A stretch of DNA of 5,541 nt, taken from an uncultured Sphingomonadaceae bacterium. GTDB lineage: Bacteria > Pseudomonadota > Alphaproteobacteria > Sphingomonadales > Sphingomonadaceae. This document shows, piece by piece, positions 1 to 5,541 of the stretch. The position numbers and the translations under genes were made by a program. The DNA lies in NCBI GenBank assembly GCA_938003725.1, contig CALKXX010000155.1, forward strand, positions 1-5,541. The letters run 5' to 3'. Below the pieces are notes generated by a model that made no database searches, was not told the origin of the DNA, and saw only the letters and a list, made by a program, of their open reading frames with translations. The number at the start of each line of letters is the position of its first letter. Within the stretch, counting starts at the first letter, position 1.

Positions 1-588
1 TCCGAAGGTTCGCTGGTTAAGCCAAGCGAGGCGAAAGCCGATGCGGCCGCACTGGACCGCAAGGGTGCAGCGATCACTTATGACGAACGGCATCCTGTCG
101 TTGGACCTGCAGATCCGGATGCGGCGGAAAAATTCGATCTCAATGCGGGTGAAATGCCAAGCGAGCTTGTCGACTATGCCGCAAATGACCCGGTCGATAA
201 CGGATTTGATTTCCGGTTGATATCACGGCGTTCAAAACATCGGTACAACAGCAATGGACATACCTTCCCGAAACTTGTCGAGAAAATGCCCACGAATCCA
301 GCATTTTTCAATCCCGATGACCTTAGCGCAGCAGGTATTGAGGATGGCGCGATTATCGAAATTACGTCACCGACGGCTTCCATTTTCGGAATGGCCAAAG
401 CGGATGAAAAGGTCCGCCCCGGTGTAATTTCGATGAGCCATGCCTTCGGTGATTCCGAAGCTGGCAAGGATGATGTGATGACCAAAGGCGGTTCGACCAA
501 CCGACTGATCGTCGACAATAAATGGCTAGACCCCATAACAGGGCAAGCCGTTCAAAGCGCTATTCCGGTAAAAGTAGCCGCGGCATAG
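1..588 (+). CDS. Molybdopterin-dependent oxidoreductase, C-terminal fragment (5' end outside window)
   Basis: The frame is open from base 1 to the TAG at 586-588 and gives 195 residues without the beginning of the gene. The fragment looks like the C-terminal molydopterin-dinucleotide-binding domain of the DMSO reductase family. Seen: a strand F-R-L-I-S-R-R followed by H-R-Y-N-S (residues 71-84), then NPAFFNPDDL and AAGIEDGAIIEI (about 99-121), where NPDDL.A.GI.DG is the usual turn of this domain, then VRPGVISMSHAFG, and near the end STNRL with DPITGQAVQSAIPV. In this family the domain closes over the bis-MGD molybdenum cofactor; the catalytic Mo ligand and any N-terminal [4Fe-4S] site would lie upstream, outside the window. 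An in-frame ATG at 154 is internal, because family-like sequence continues upstream of it. The substrate cannot be told. The adjacent Rieske oxygenase gene, 11 bases downstream, suggests a joint oxidative pathway (inference). Confidence 0.85.
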   Translation, partial: SEGSLVKPSEAKADAAALDRKGAAITYDERHPVVGPADPDAAEKFDLNAGEMPSELVDYAANDPVDNGFDFRLISRRSKHRYNSNGHTFPKLVEKMPTNPAFFNPDDLSAAGIEDGAIIEITSPTASIFGMAKADEKVRPGVISMSHAFGDSEAGKDDVMTKGGSTNRLIVDNKWLDPITGQAVQSAIPVKVAAA

Positions 589-593
589 GGAGA
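587..593 (+). promoter_or_regulatory. Ribosome binding site of the Rieske oxygenase gene
   Basis: AGGGAGA overlaps the stop codon of the upstream oxidoreductase gene and lies 6 bases before the ATG at 600. It decides the start: the more upstream in-frame ATG at 522 lies inside the upstream gene and would add 26 basic residues unlike a Rieske protein. The placement also suggests translational coupling of the two genes. Confidence 0.7.
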
Positions 594-599
594 CAAAAA

Positions 600-1901
600 A
601 TGCCGATGGACCCGGCCTATGTCGACCAGATGAAGCGACTAATGGAATGGGAGGCGGGACGTAAAGCGCCGCCCAAAGACTTTCCCCACTTGCCCGATAT
701 GCCGGCGGGACGATATACCAGTCAGGAATATTACAACCTCGAACAACAGCATATCTGGAAGAAAAGCTGGCTGTTTGCGGCACATATAGACGAGGTGCCG
801 GAACCAGGCTGCTTCATGAAATGGGAACAGGTAGGTGATCCCATCATCATTGTGCACGGGATGGACGGAAAAGTGCGTGCGTTCTACAACACATGTCGCC
901 ATCGCGGCGCACCTGTCGTGACAGAGGACAAAGGCCAATCCAGTCGATTGATGTGCGGATATCACAACTGGACCTACAAGACTGACGGGACTCTGATCGG
1001 GGTGACGGATAAACAGGATTTTCCAGCCGACTTCGATCTGTCCTGCCGCGGGTTGATTCCGGTCAAATGCGAAATGCTGGGCAATCTGATTTTCGTAAAT
1101 TTTGATGCGGACGCGATGACGCTGAAAGACTGGCTGGGTCCGGTAGCGGATGAGTGGGAGGAATTTCAGTTCGACAAGATCAAGCTGGCAGCTCGATATT
1201 CGTTTGACCTCAATTGCAATTGGAAGGTGGCGATGGAGGCCAATATGGAGGTGTATCATGTGCCCTTCATTCATCCAGACACCGTCGCTCCGCTCGTTGA
1301 CAACCGCCGCAATGTTAACACCATGTACCCCAATGGCCATGCGCGCATGCTGGCTCCTGCTCCGCAGGATACGAGCCGGGAGCATGTTCGTGCGGTGGAC
1401 TCGCCGCCCGAGTGGAAACAGATAGATACGGTTGGCGAATTCGGACGCACTTGCACGCAAAGCTATACGATGTTCCCCAATTGGGTATCGCCGCTGTCCA
1501 ATTATTTCGTGCCGCCTCTGATATTCTGGCCAACCGGTCTGAACACGACCCGACTGGAACTCGTCACCATGGCTCTGGATTGGGGCGACGGTCCGGCACC
1601 CGATCTGTGGACCATGCCTGATGAGAGCAAGCCCAACGGCCGCAACATGAGTCCAATCATCCTCGAAGATACGCAATTTGGTGAAATGATCCAGAAATCC
1701 ATGGAAAGCGACGGATTCAAAAGCGTTCCGCTCAGCTATCAGGAAGCCCGCATCTACAGCTTTCATCAAAATTGCGACAAGATGATCGGATTGGATAACG
1801 TTCCCGAACATTTGGCCGTTGATCAGGTTATTGGTGAAGAATGGGTCTATCCCAATGATCCGCGCGTGACCCAAATGGAGCAACTTGAGGCGGCAGAGTA
1901 A
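600..1901 (+). CDS. Rieske non-haem iron oxygenase, alpha (catalytic) subunit
   Basis: The protein has 433 residues, a normal length for the alpha subunit of ring-hydroxylating or related Rieske oxygenases. Such enzymes use O2 and electrons passed from a reductase/ferredoxin to hydroxylate or demethylate organic substrates in the cytoplasm. The N-terminal Rieske domain (about 45-170) shows C99-R-H101, 17 residues, then C119-G-Y-H122, the [2Fe-2S] ligands. The C-terminal catalytic domain begins with NWK (207-209), followed by E213 and then E217-V-Y-H220-V-P-F-I-H225. H220 and H225 are the expected mononuclear Fe ligands, and D357 in LEDTQF is the probable third. E217 occupies the position of the bridging Asp205 of naphthalene dioxygenase, and Ala214 replaces the common Asn of the EN..E.YH motif. 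The ATG at 600 has a good ribosome binding site; a second ATG two codons later is possible. No beta subunit, ferredoxin or reductase gene follows, so redox partners must come from elsewhere. Substrate unknown. Confidence 0.93.
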   Translation: MPMDPAYVDQMKRLMEWEAGRKAPPKDFPHLPDMPAGRYTSQEYYNLEQQHIWKKSWLFAAHIDEVPEPGCFMKWEQVGDPIIIVHGMDGKVRAFYNTCRHRGAPVVTEDKGQSSRLMCGYHNWTYKTDGTLIGVTDKQDFPADFDLSCRGLIPVKCEMLGNLIFVNFDADAMTLKDWLGPVADEWEEFQFDKIKLAARYSFDLNCNWKVAMEANMEVYHVPFIHPDTVAPLVDNRRNVNTMYPNGHARMLAPAPQDTSREHVRAVDSPPEWKQIDTVGEFGRTCTQSYTMFPNWVSPLSNYFVPPLIFWPTGLNTTRLELVTMALDWGDGPAPDLWTMPDESKPNGRNMSPIILEDTQFGEMIQKSMESDGFKSVPLSYQEARIYSFHQNCDKMIGLDNVPEHLAVDQVIGEEWVYPNDPRVTQMEQLEAAE

Positions 1902-1945
1902 GGAACTCCTAGCCTTTCGAGCCGTGCATCCCTAAATGCTATTTC
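1902..1945 (+). other. 44-base gap between Rieske gene and obgE
   Basis: No convincing terminator hairpin, sigma70-like promoter or Shine-Dalgarno sequence close to the obgE start is visible. A purine run AAGGAA occurs right at the Rieske stop (about 1900-1905), but it is roughly 40 bases from the obgE ATG, too far to serve it. A seven-codon reading frame (ATG at 1936, stop at 1957-1959) overlaps the obgE start in another frame and is probably accidental. obgE may be read through from upstream or have a promoter I cannot recognise. Confidence 0.35.
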
Positions 1946-3019
1946 ATGCATTTTCTTGATCAAGCCAAAATTTACGTAAGCTCTGGCCAGGGCGGACCTG
2001 GTGCTGTCAGTTTTCGGCGTGAAAAATATATCCAATATGGCGGCCCGGACGGCGGCAATGGCGGCAAGGGCGGTGACGTTATTTTTGAGGCGGTCGAGGG
2101 GCTAAACACCCTGATCGACTTTCGCTATGCCCAGCATTTTAAGGCACCGCGCGGCAAAGGCGGCGCTGGCAAAAACCGGACCGGCGCAGGCGGTGACGAT
2201 TTGAGGATCAAAGTGCCGGTTGGCACCCAAATCCTGTCGGAAGACAAGGAACATGTCCTGCTCGACTTCACGCGGGTAGGTCAGCGCGAAATCTATCTGG
2301 AAGGCGGGATTGGCGGGCGTGGTAACGCCAGCTACAAAAGCGCGACCAACAGAGCCCCAAGGCAGCACCAACCCGGAGAGCCCGGAGAGGAAGCTGCGGT
2401 CTGGCTCAGGCTCAAACTGATCGCAGACGCCGGGTTGGTTGGACTGCCCAATGCCGGTAAGTCGACTTTCATCAACAAGGTGACCAACACGAATGCAAAG
2501 GTTGGCGCTTATCCCTTCACAACCATCCACCCTCAACTGGGCGTTGTCCAACATAAAGGGCGCGAATTTGTGCTGGCTGACATCCCTGGCTTGATCGACG
2601 GCGCTGCCGAGGGAGCCGGGATTGGTGATCGGTTCCTCGGCCATATTGAGCGCTGCAAAATTCTTGTCCACCTCGTCGATGCGACGGGAGATGATCCGGT
2701 TCAAGCTTGGAAAACGGTTTGCAAAGAGCTTGAAGAATATGGCGCCGGACTTTCGGACAAACCACAAATTTTGGCGCTAAATAAGGGGGACCTGTTGGAT
2801 GATGAGTTAATGGCGTCTGTGGCGGGTGACCTAAAAATGGCGGGCGCTCCCGAAATATTGACCTTATCGGGTGCCACTGGCGCCGGCATGGACGAGGTGC
2901 TCAACAAAGTTTTGGAGGCAGTCGGCGAGAATAGCTCAATAGAAAAAAAGGAACAGCAGGATGACGGATACATAGCGAATGACAAGGCGGAGGACACAAA
3001 GGACTGGTCCCCGCTATGA
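1946..3019 (+). CDS. obgE: Obg-family ribosome-associated GTPase
   Basis: An essential GTPase that binds the 50S subunit and takes part in ribosome maturation and stress/growth control, here 357 residues. The N-terminal Obg fold (about 1-158) is glycine-rich, with the GGPDGGNGGKGGD stretch at 32-44 and GGIGGRGN at 120-127. The G domain follows: G1 P-loop GLPNAGKST (166-174), switch region FTT (191-193), G3 DIPG (212-215), G4 NKGD (279-282) and G5 around LSGATGAG (307-314), which has Gly where many GTPases have the Ala of SAx. There is no OCT domain; the protein ends in a short charged tail (about 330-357) rich in Lys, Glu and Asp, which is common in proteobacterial members. The start MHFLDQAKIYV is the standard Obg N-terminus, so the ATG at 1946 is secure despite the absence of a clear Shine-Dalgarno sequence. 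The stop overlaps the start of proB. The upstream neighbour is an oxygenase gene instead of the frequent rplU-rpmA pair. Confidence 0.97.
   Translation: MHFLDQAKIYVSSGQGGPGAVSFRREKYIQYGGPDGGNGGKGGDVIFEAVEGLNTLIDFRYAQHFKAPRGKGGAGKNRTGAGGDDLRIKVPVGTQILSEDKEHVLLDFTRVGQREIYLEGGIGGRGNASYKSATNRAPRQHQPGEPGEEAAVWLRLKLIADAGLVGLPNAGKSTFINKVTNTNAKVGAYPFTTIHPQLGVVQHKGREFVLADIPGLIDGAAEGAGIGDRFLGHIERCKILVHLVDATGDDPVQAWKTVCKELEEYGAGLSDKPQILALNKGDLLDDELMASVAGDLKMAGAPEILTLSGATGAGMDEVLNKVLEAVGENSSIEKKEQQDDGYIANDKAEDTKDWSPL
3016..3019 (+). other. ATGA stop/start overlap joining obgE and proB
   Basis: The proB ATG (3016-3018) and the obgE TGA (3017-3019) share bases. This arrangement normally means co-transcription and translational coupling. 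It fits the weak, distant purine stretch (AAAGGA, about 13 bases upstream), which alone would be a poor ribosome binding site. Confidence 0.8.
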
Positions 3020-4125
3020 ATATTTCCAAAGCAGAAACCGTGATCGTGAAAATAGGTTCATCTCTGCTGATTGGGGATGATGGCCAGCCGCGCAGGAAAT
3101 GGCTGGAGACTCTGGTCAAAGACATCTCCGTAAAACATAGCAACGGCGCATCGATCATCATTGTATCTTCCGGGTCGATCGCTCTGGGTGCGCGAAAACT
3201 TGGCCTGGAAAAAAACGGACGCGCAAGCCTTGCCGAAGCGCAGGCGGCAGCATCCGTTGGTCAAATTGCGCTAAGCAGTCTCTGGTCAGAGCTTTTGGCA
3301 GCTCATGATATCACCGCTGCGCAAATGTTGCTTACACTCGACGATATGGAAGATAGAAAACGCTATCTCAACGCGACTGCGACATTGGAAAAATTGCTCG
3401 AAAAGCGTGCCATAGCTGTCATTAACGAGAATGACAGTGTCGCTACTGATGAAATTCGCTTCGGCGACAATGATCGATTGGCGGCGCGTGTGGCACAGGC
3501 AGCATCGGCGGACCGGGTGCTTCTGCTTTCGGATGTAGACGGGCTGTATGACCGAACACCGGACAGTGAAACCGAAGGGCAATTTATCGGATTGGTTGAT
3601 CAGGTTGATGAGCGGATATTGGCGATGGCGGACGGAAGCTCGTCATCCGGCATTGGTTCGGGCGGTATGTCATCGAAACTGGAGGCGGCACGAATAGCGA
3701 ATTTGGCAGGCATCGAACTTTCGATTATTTCAGGCAAAGAAGAACATCCGCTCCGGCGTTATGAATTGACCAAAGTCGGCACTTTATTTGCAGTCAATCG
3801 ATCGGAAAATGCCCGCAAAAGCTGGATTGGCGGACGCCTGACATCATCAGGAACCATCACGGTCGATGCTGGCGCAACCATAGCGCTTAAAGAAGGGGGT
3901 AGCTTGTTGCCGGCCGGGATCATCACGTTGGAGGGTCAGTTTGCACGCAGTGATGTTGTCGATATTCTGGATCCGGACGGTAATATTTTCGCCAAGGGAC
4001 TAGCCGAATATGACGCGGTGGATTGTATCAAAATAGTCGGCCGTCATAGTTCGGAACTGGAAGCGTTGCTGGGATATGCACCGCGCAGCGCAGTCGTACA
4101 CCGAAACCAAATGGTATTGGTGTAA
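3016..4125 (+). CDS. proB: Glutamate 5-kinase with C-terminal PUA domain
   Basis: Catalyses ATP-dependent phosphorylation of L-glutamate to gamma-glutamyl phosphate, the first and usually proline-inhibited step of proline synthesis, in the cytoplasm. At 369 residues it matches the full-length two-domain form (the E. coli enzyme has 367). The amino-acid-kinase domain shows VKIGSS (11-16, Lys12 for ATP/phosphate), SSGSIALG (51-58), NENDSVATDEIRFGDND (137-153, glutamate binding), LLSDVDGLYD (170-179, nucleotide binding) and GSGGMSSKLEAA (214-225). The PUA domain covers roughly 270-366, starting at KSWIGGRL, and carries AEYDAVD near its end. All expected catalytic motifs are intact. Its partner in the pathway, gamma-glutamyl phosphate reductase (proA), is not next to it and must be encoded elsewhere. 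Translation is probably coupled to obgE through the ATGA overlap. Confidence 0.97.
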   Translation: MNISKAETVIVKIGSSLLIGDDGQPRRKWLETLVKDISVKHSNGASIIIVSSGSIALGARKLGLEKNGRASLAEAQAAASVGQIALSSLWSELLAAHDITAAQMLLTLDDMEDRKRYLNATATLEKLLEKRAIAVINENDSVATDEIRFGDNDRLAARVAQAASADRVLLLSDVDGLYDRTPDSETEGQFIGLVDQVDERILAMADGSSSSGIGSGGMSSKLEAARIANLAGIELSIISGKEEHPLRRYELTKVGTLFAVNRSENARKSWIGGRLTSSGTITVDAGATIALKEGGSLLPAGIITLEGQFARSDVVDILDPDGNIFAKGLAEYDAVDCIKIVGRHSSELEALLGYAPRSAVVHRNQMVLV

Positions 4126-4130
4126 ACATT

Positions 4131-5060
4131 ATGTCGGGGGACAAGAAAACACTGGCAATTACCGGAGCGACCGGGTTTGTCGGCGGACATTTACTGAATT
4201 TGGCAGTCAAAAGTGGCTTCCACATTAGAGCGCTAACCCGCCGCGCGCAGGATGATCGGCCCGGTGTAACATGGATAAAAGGAGCGCTGGATAACCCGTC
4301 CGGTTTGGCCAATATTTGCGACGGTGCCGATGTCGTCATCCATATTGCTGGCGTTGTGAATGCGCCCACCCGGACGGAGTTTGAGGCTGGCAACGTGAAC
4401 GGAACGCTCGCCGTCGTGGAAGCAGCCAAAAATGCAGGCATCCCGCGCTTCATTCATGTCTCCTCTCTCGCTGCAACCTTGCCTGATCTCTCAATCTACG
4501 GCGATACGAAAGCAAAAGCCGAGAAGATTGTTGCGGCCAGCGGCCTCGACTGGACAATCATCCGTCCGCCATGGGTCTATGGCCCGGGCGACACCGACAC
4601 GCTGGATATGTTCAAAACCGCCAAATGGGGATTTGTGCCCTTGCCCCCGGATGCGGATGGCAAATTGTCCGCTATCCATGTCGATGATTTATCCCGTGCT
4701 CTTTTGGCCGCCGTCCCGAAACACGAAGATATGACCGCGCAGATATTCGAGGTGGATGACGGTCAGCCAGGCGGCTGGACGCAGTCCGCGTTCGCAAAGG
4801 CCATTGGGTTAGCGATGGGCCGCCGGGTCAAGCCAGTGGCCATACCGCGCGGCGTGATGAATGTGGCTGCGTTCGCAGACCGTCTCGTGCGCCGTGGCAA
4901 GGCCAAGTTAACGCAGGACCGGGTCAGCTATTTTTGTCATGACGATTGGACGATTGATCCGCAAAAACGCCTACCCGAACATATCTGGACACCGCGTATT
5001 GGCAGTAAAGAAGGTCTGGAAGAGACGGCTAAATGGTACCGGAGGAACGATTGGGTATAG
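4131..5060 (+). CDS. NAD(P)-dependent epimerase/dehydratase-like protein (extended SDR family)
   Basis: A 309-residue Rossmann-fold protein. The N-terminus has TGATGFVGGH (11-20) with the dinucleotide-binding GxxGxxG (G12, G15, G18), and R37-R38 after the second strand could favour NADP (inference). Further SDR features: ADVVIHIAG (66-74), HVSSLAA (109-115, with the catalytic Ser at 111 or 112), Y123-G-D-T-K127 (the YxxxK active-site pair), and WTIIRPPWVYGPGD (141-154), typical of extended SDRs such as sugar-nucleotide epimerases. AIHVDDLSRALLAA (181-194) is also characteristic. The active-site residues are present, so it is probably an enzyme, but the substrate (sugar nucleotide, steroid, flavonoid-like or other) cannot be told. 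The ATG lies 5 bases after the proB stop, so it is likely the third gene of the obgE-proB operon. No strong Shine-Dalgarno sequence is visible; the start is set by the N-terminal position of the Rossmann motif. It converges with the - strand gene after 4 bases. Confidence 0.9.
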   Translation: MSGDKKTLAITGATGFVGGHLLNLAVKSGFHIRALTRRAQDDRPGVTWIKGALDNPSGLANICDGADVVIHIAGVVNAPTRTEFEAGNVNGTLAVVEAAKNAGIPRFIHVSSLAATLPDLSIYGDTKAKAEKIVAASGLDWTIIRPPWVYGPGDTDTLDMFKTAKWGFVPLPPDADGKLSAIHVDDLSRALLAAVPKHEDMTAQIFEVDDGQPGGWTQSAFAKAIGLAMGRRVKPVAIPRGVMNVAAFADRLVRRGKAKLTQDRVSYFCHDDWTIDPQKRLPEHIWTPRIGSKEGLEETAKWYRRNDWV

Positions 5061-5064
5061 CTAT

Positions 5065-5541
5065 CTAAAGGAGCGGCCCGGTAAACTGTTCAGTCAAATA
5101 CGTGACAAAGGTCAGAGAAAGCCCCAACAGGAAAATGCGATAGGCAAATCCCAAATAACGATATTTCTTTTGTTCTAAAACCACACCCATTTGATAAATG
5201 TCGCGCAACATCGTGCGATAGACGGATTCCTGATCAACGAAATTTTCCGTCAGCAATTGATCTTTGAATTCCTCTTCCGAAAATTTTGAAAAAGCGCCGA
5301 AAAATAGCATATTTGGATTGGCTCCAGCACGTATCTTGGTCGCTGGCATGACGGCTATTGCGGCCAGACCAGCTGCACAAAATGCAGAAATGGCGAGAAT
5401 CAAAAGTGGCAGGGAAAAACTGCTAGCATGGCTCTGCCCGATTGCTAATGTGAACACGACAAACGTCGCCCCGATCAACATATTTGCCTTATGGTCCGCC
5501 ATTAAACTAAGCTGGACATGATGTTGCTGCGTCGTTCGAAG
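5065..5541 (-). CDS. Pycsar effector (PycTM/DUF5706)-like membrane protein, 5' end outside window
   Basis: The reverse-strand frame is open from the window edge to the TAG at 5067-5065, giving 158 residues. The first ATG (5502-5500) would give 145 residues, but the 13 codons before it have no stop and read LRTTQQHHVQLSL, which fits the helix that leads into the family motif, so the start is probably further upstream. Seen: LSLMADHKANMLIGATF, whose D.KAN motif before the first membrane helix is the hallmark of the PycTM family; hydrophobic segments at about residues 20-38, 43-66 and 132-153 of the visible part; and a charged, probably cytoplasmic stretch between the second and third, with FSEEEFKDQLL and VYRTMLRDIYQMG. 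Family knowledge: in Pycsar systems such proteins sense cCMP or cUMP from a pyrimidine cyclase and disrupt the inner membrane during phage infection. No cyclase is seen here; it could lie beyond the edge, or this may be a stand-alone chromosomal homologue with another role. The family call comes from memory of the motif, without a search. Confidence 0.72.
   Translation of the reverse strand, partial: LRTTQQHHVQLSLMADHKANMLIGATFVVFTLAIGQSHASSFSLPLLILAISAFCAAGLAAIAVMPATKIRAGANPNMLFFGAFSKFSEEEFKDQLLTENFVDQESVYRTMLRDIYQMGVVLEQKKYRYLGFAYRIFLLGLSLTFVTYLTEQFTGPLL

Noticed and set aside
522..599. Upstream in-frame ATG that would extend the Rieske protein by 26 residues.
   Set aside because: The extension lies inside the preceding oxidoreductase gene, is Arg/Ser-rich and unlike Rieske N-termini, and has no ribosome binding site, while the ATG at 600 has a good one.
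639..1883. Long reverse-strand reading frame opposite the Rieske gene (414 codons).
   Set aside because: It is fully antisense to a gene with all Rieske and iron-ligand motifs, its translation shows no recognisable domain, and long antisense frames are common opposite codon-biased GC-rich genes.
1985..2340. Repeated GGCGG-type units in the first third of obgE.
   Set aside because: They encode the conserved glycine-rich Obg fold and are not an independent DNA repeat.
2102..2767. Reverse-strand frame of 221 codons inside obgE.
   Set aside because: It is antisense to the conserved Obg and GTPase motifs and shows no recognisable protein features.
4939..5178. Forward-strand frame of 79 codons spanning the epimerase end and the convergent gene.
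   Set aside because: It is out of frame with the epimerase, antisense to the next gene, and its translation resembles no known protein.
5264..5521. Forward-strand frame of 85 codons opposite the membrane-effector gene.
   Set aside because: It is antisense to the better supported reverse-strand gene, which has membrane helices and a family motif; the forward translation shows no recognisable feature.
1..5541. CRISPR array, insertion sequence, tRNA or rRNA gene.
   Set aside because: No regularly spaced direct repeats, transposase-like protein, terminal inverted repeats or RNA gene signatures were seen on either strand by reading; no computational scan was possible.

Overview
The window looks like chromosomal DNA of an alphaproteobacterium, most likely a sphingomonad (order Sphingomonadales). 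This is inferred from the character of the ObgE protein, the obgE-proB gene order and the moderate GC content. No 16S gene or other decisive marker is present. The window is almost fully coding: five genes run on the + strand and one on the - strand, and two of the six are cut by the window edges.

Left part (1-1901): the C-terminal end of a DMSO-reductase-family molybdopterin oxidoreductase is followed after 11 bases by a complete Rieske-type non-haem iron oxygenase alpha subunit with its own ribosome binding site. The two look co-transcribed and suggest an oxidative catabolic or detoxifying function of unknown substrate. No ferredoxin or reductase partner lies in the window.

Middle part (1946-5060): a housekeeping cluster, obgE (ribosome-associated GTPase), proB (glutamate 5-kinase, first step of proline synthesis) and an extended short-chain dehydrogenase/epimerase of unknown substrate. 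obgE and proB overlap by ATGA and the third gene follows 5 bases after proB, so they are probably one operon. proA is not adjacent. The ribosomal protein genes rplU and rpmA, which often precede obgE, are not seen; the oxygenase gene lies there instead.

Right part (5061-5541): a convergent - strand gene ends 4 bases from the epimerase stop. It encodes a small membrane protein resembling the Pycsar effector family (PycTM, formerly DUF5706), the membrane-acting arm of cyclic-pyrimidine antiphage systems. Its reading frame stays open past the first ATG to the window edge, so its true N-terminus, and any partner cyclase, lie outside. It is the best lead in the window for a defence-related system, but the window alone does not prove one.
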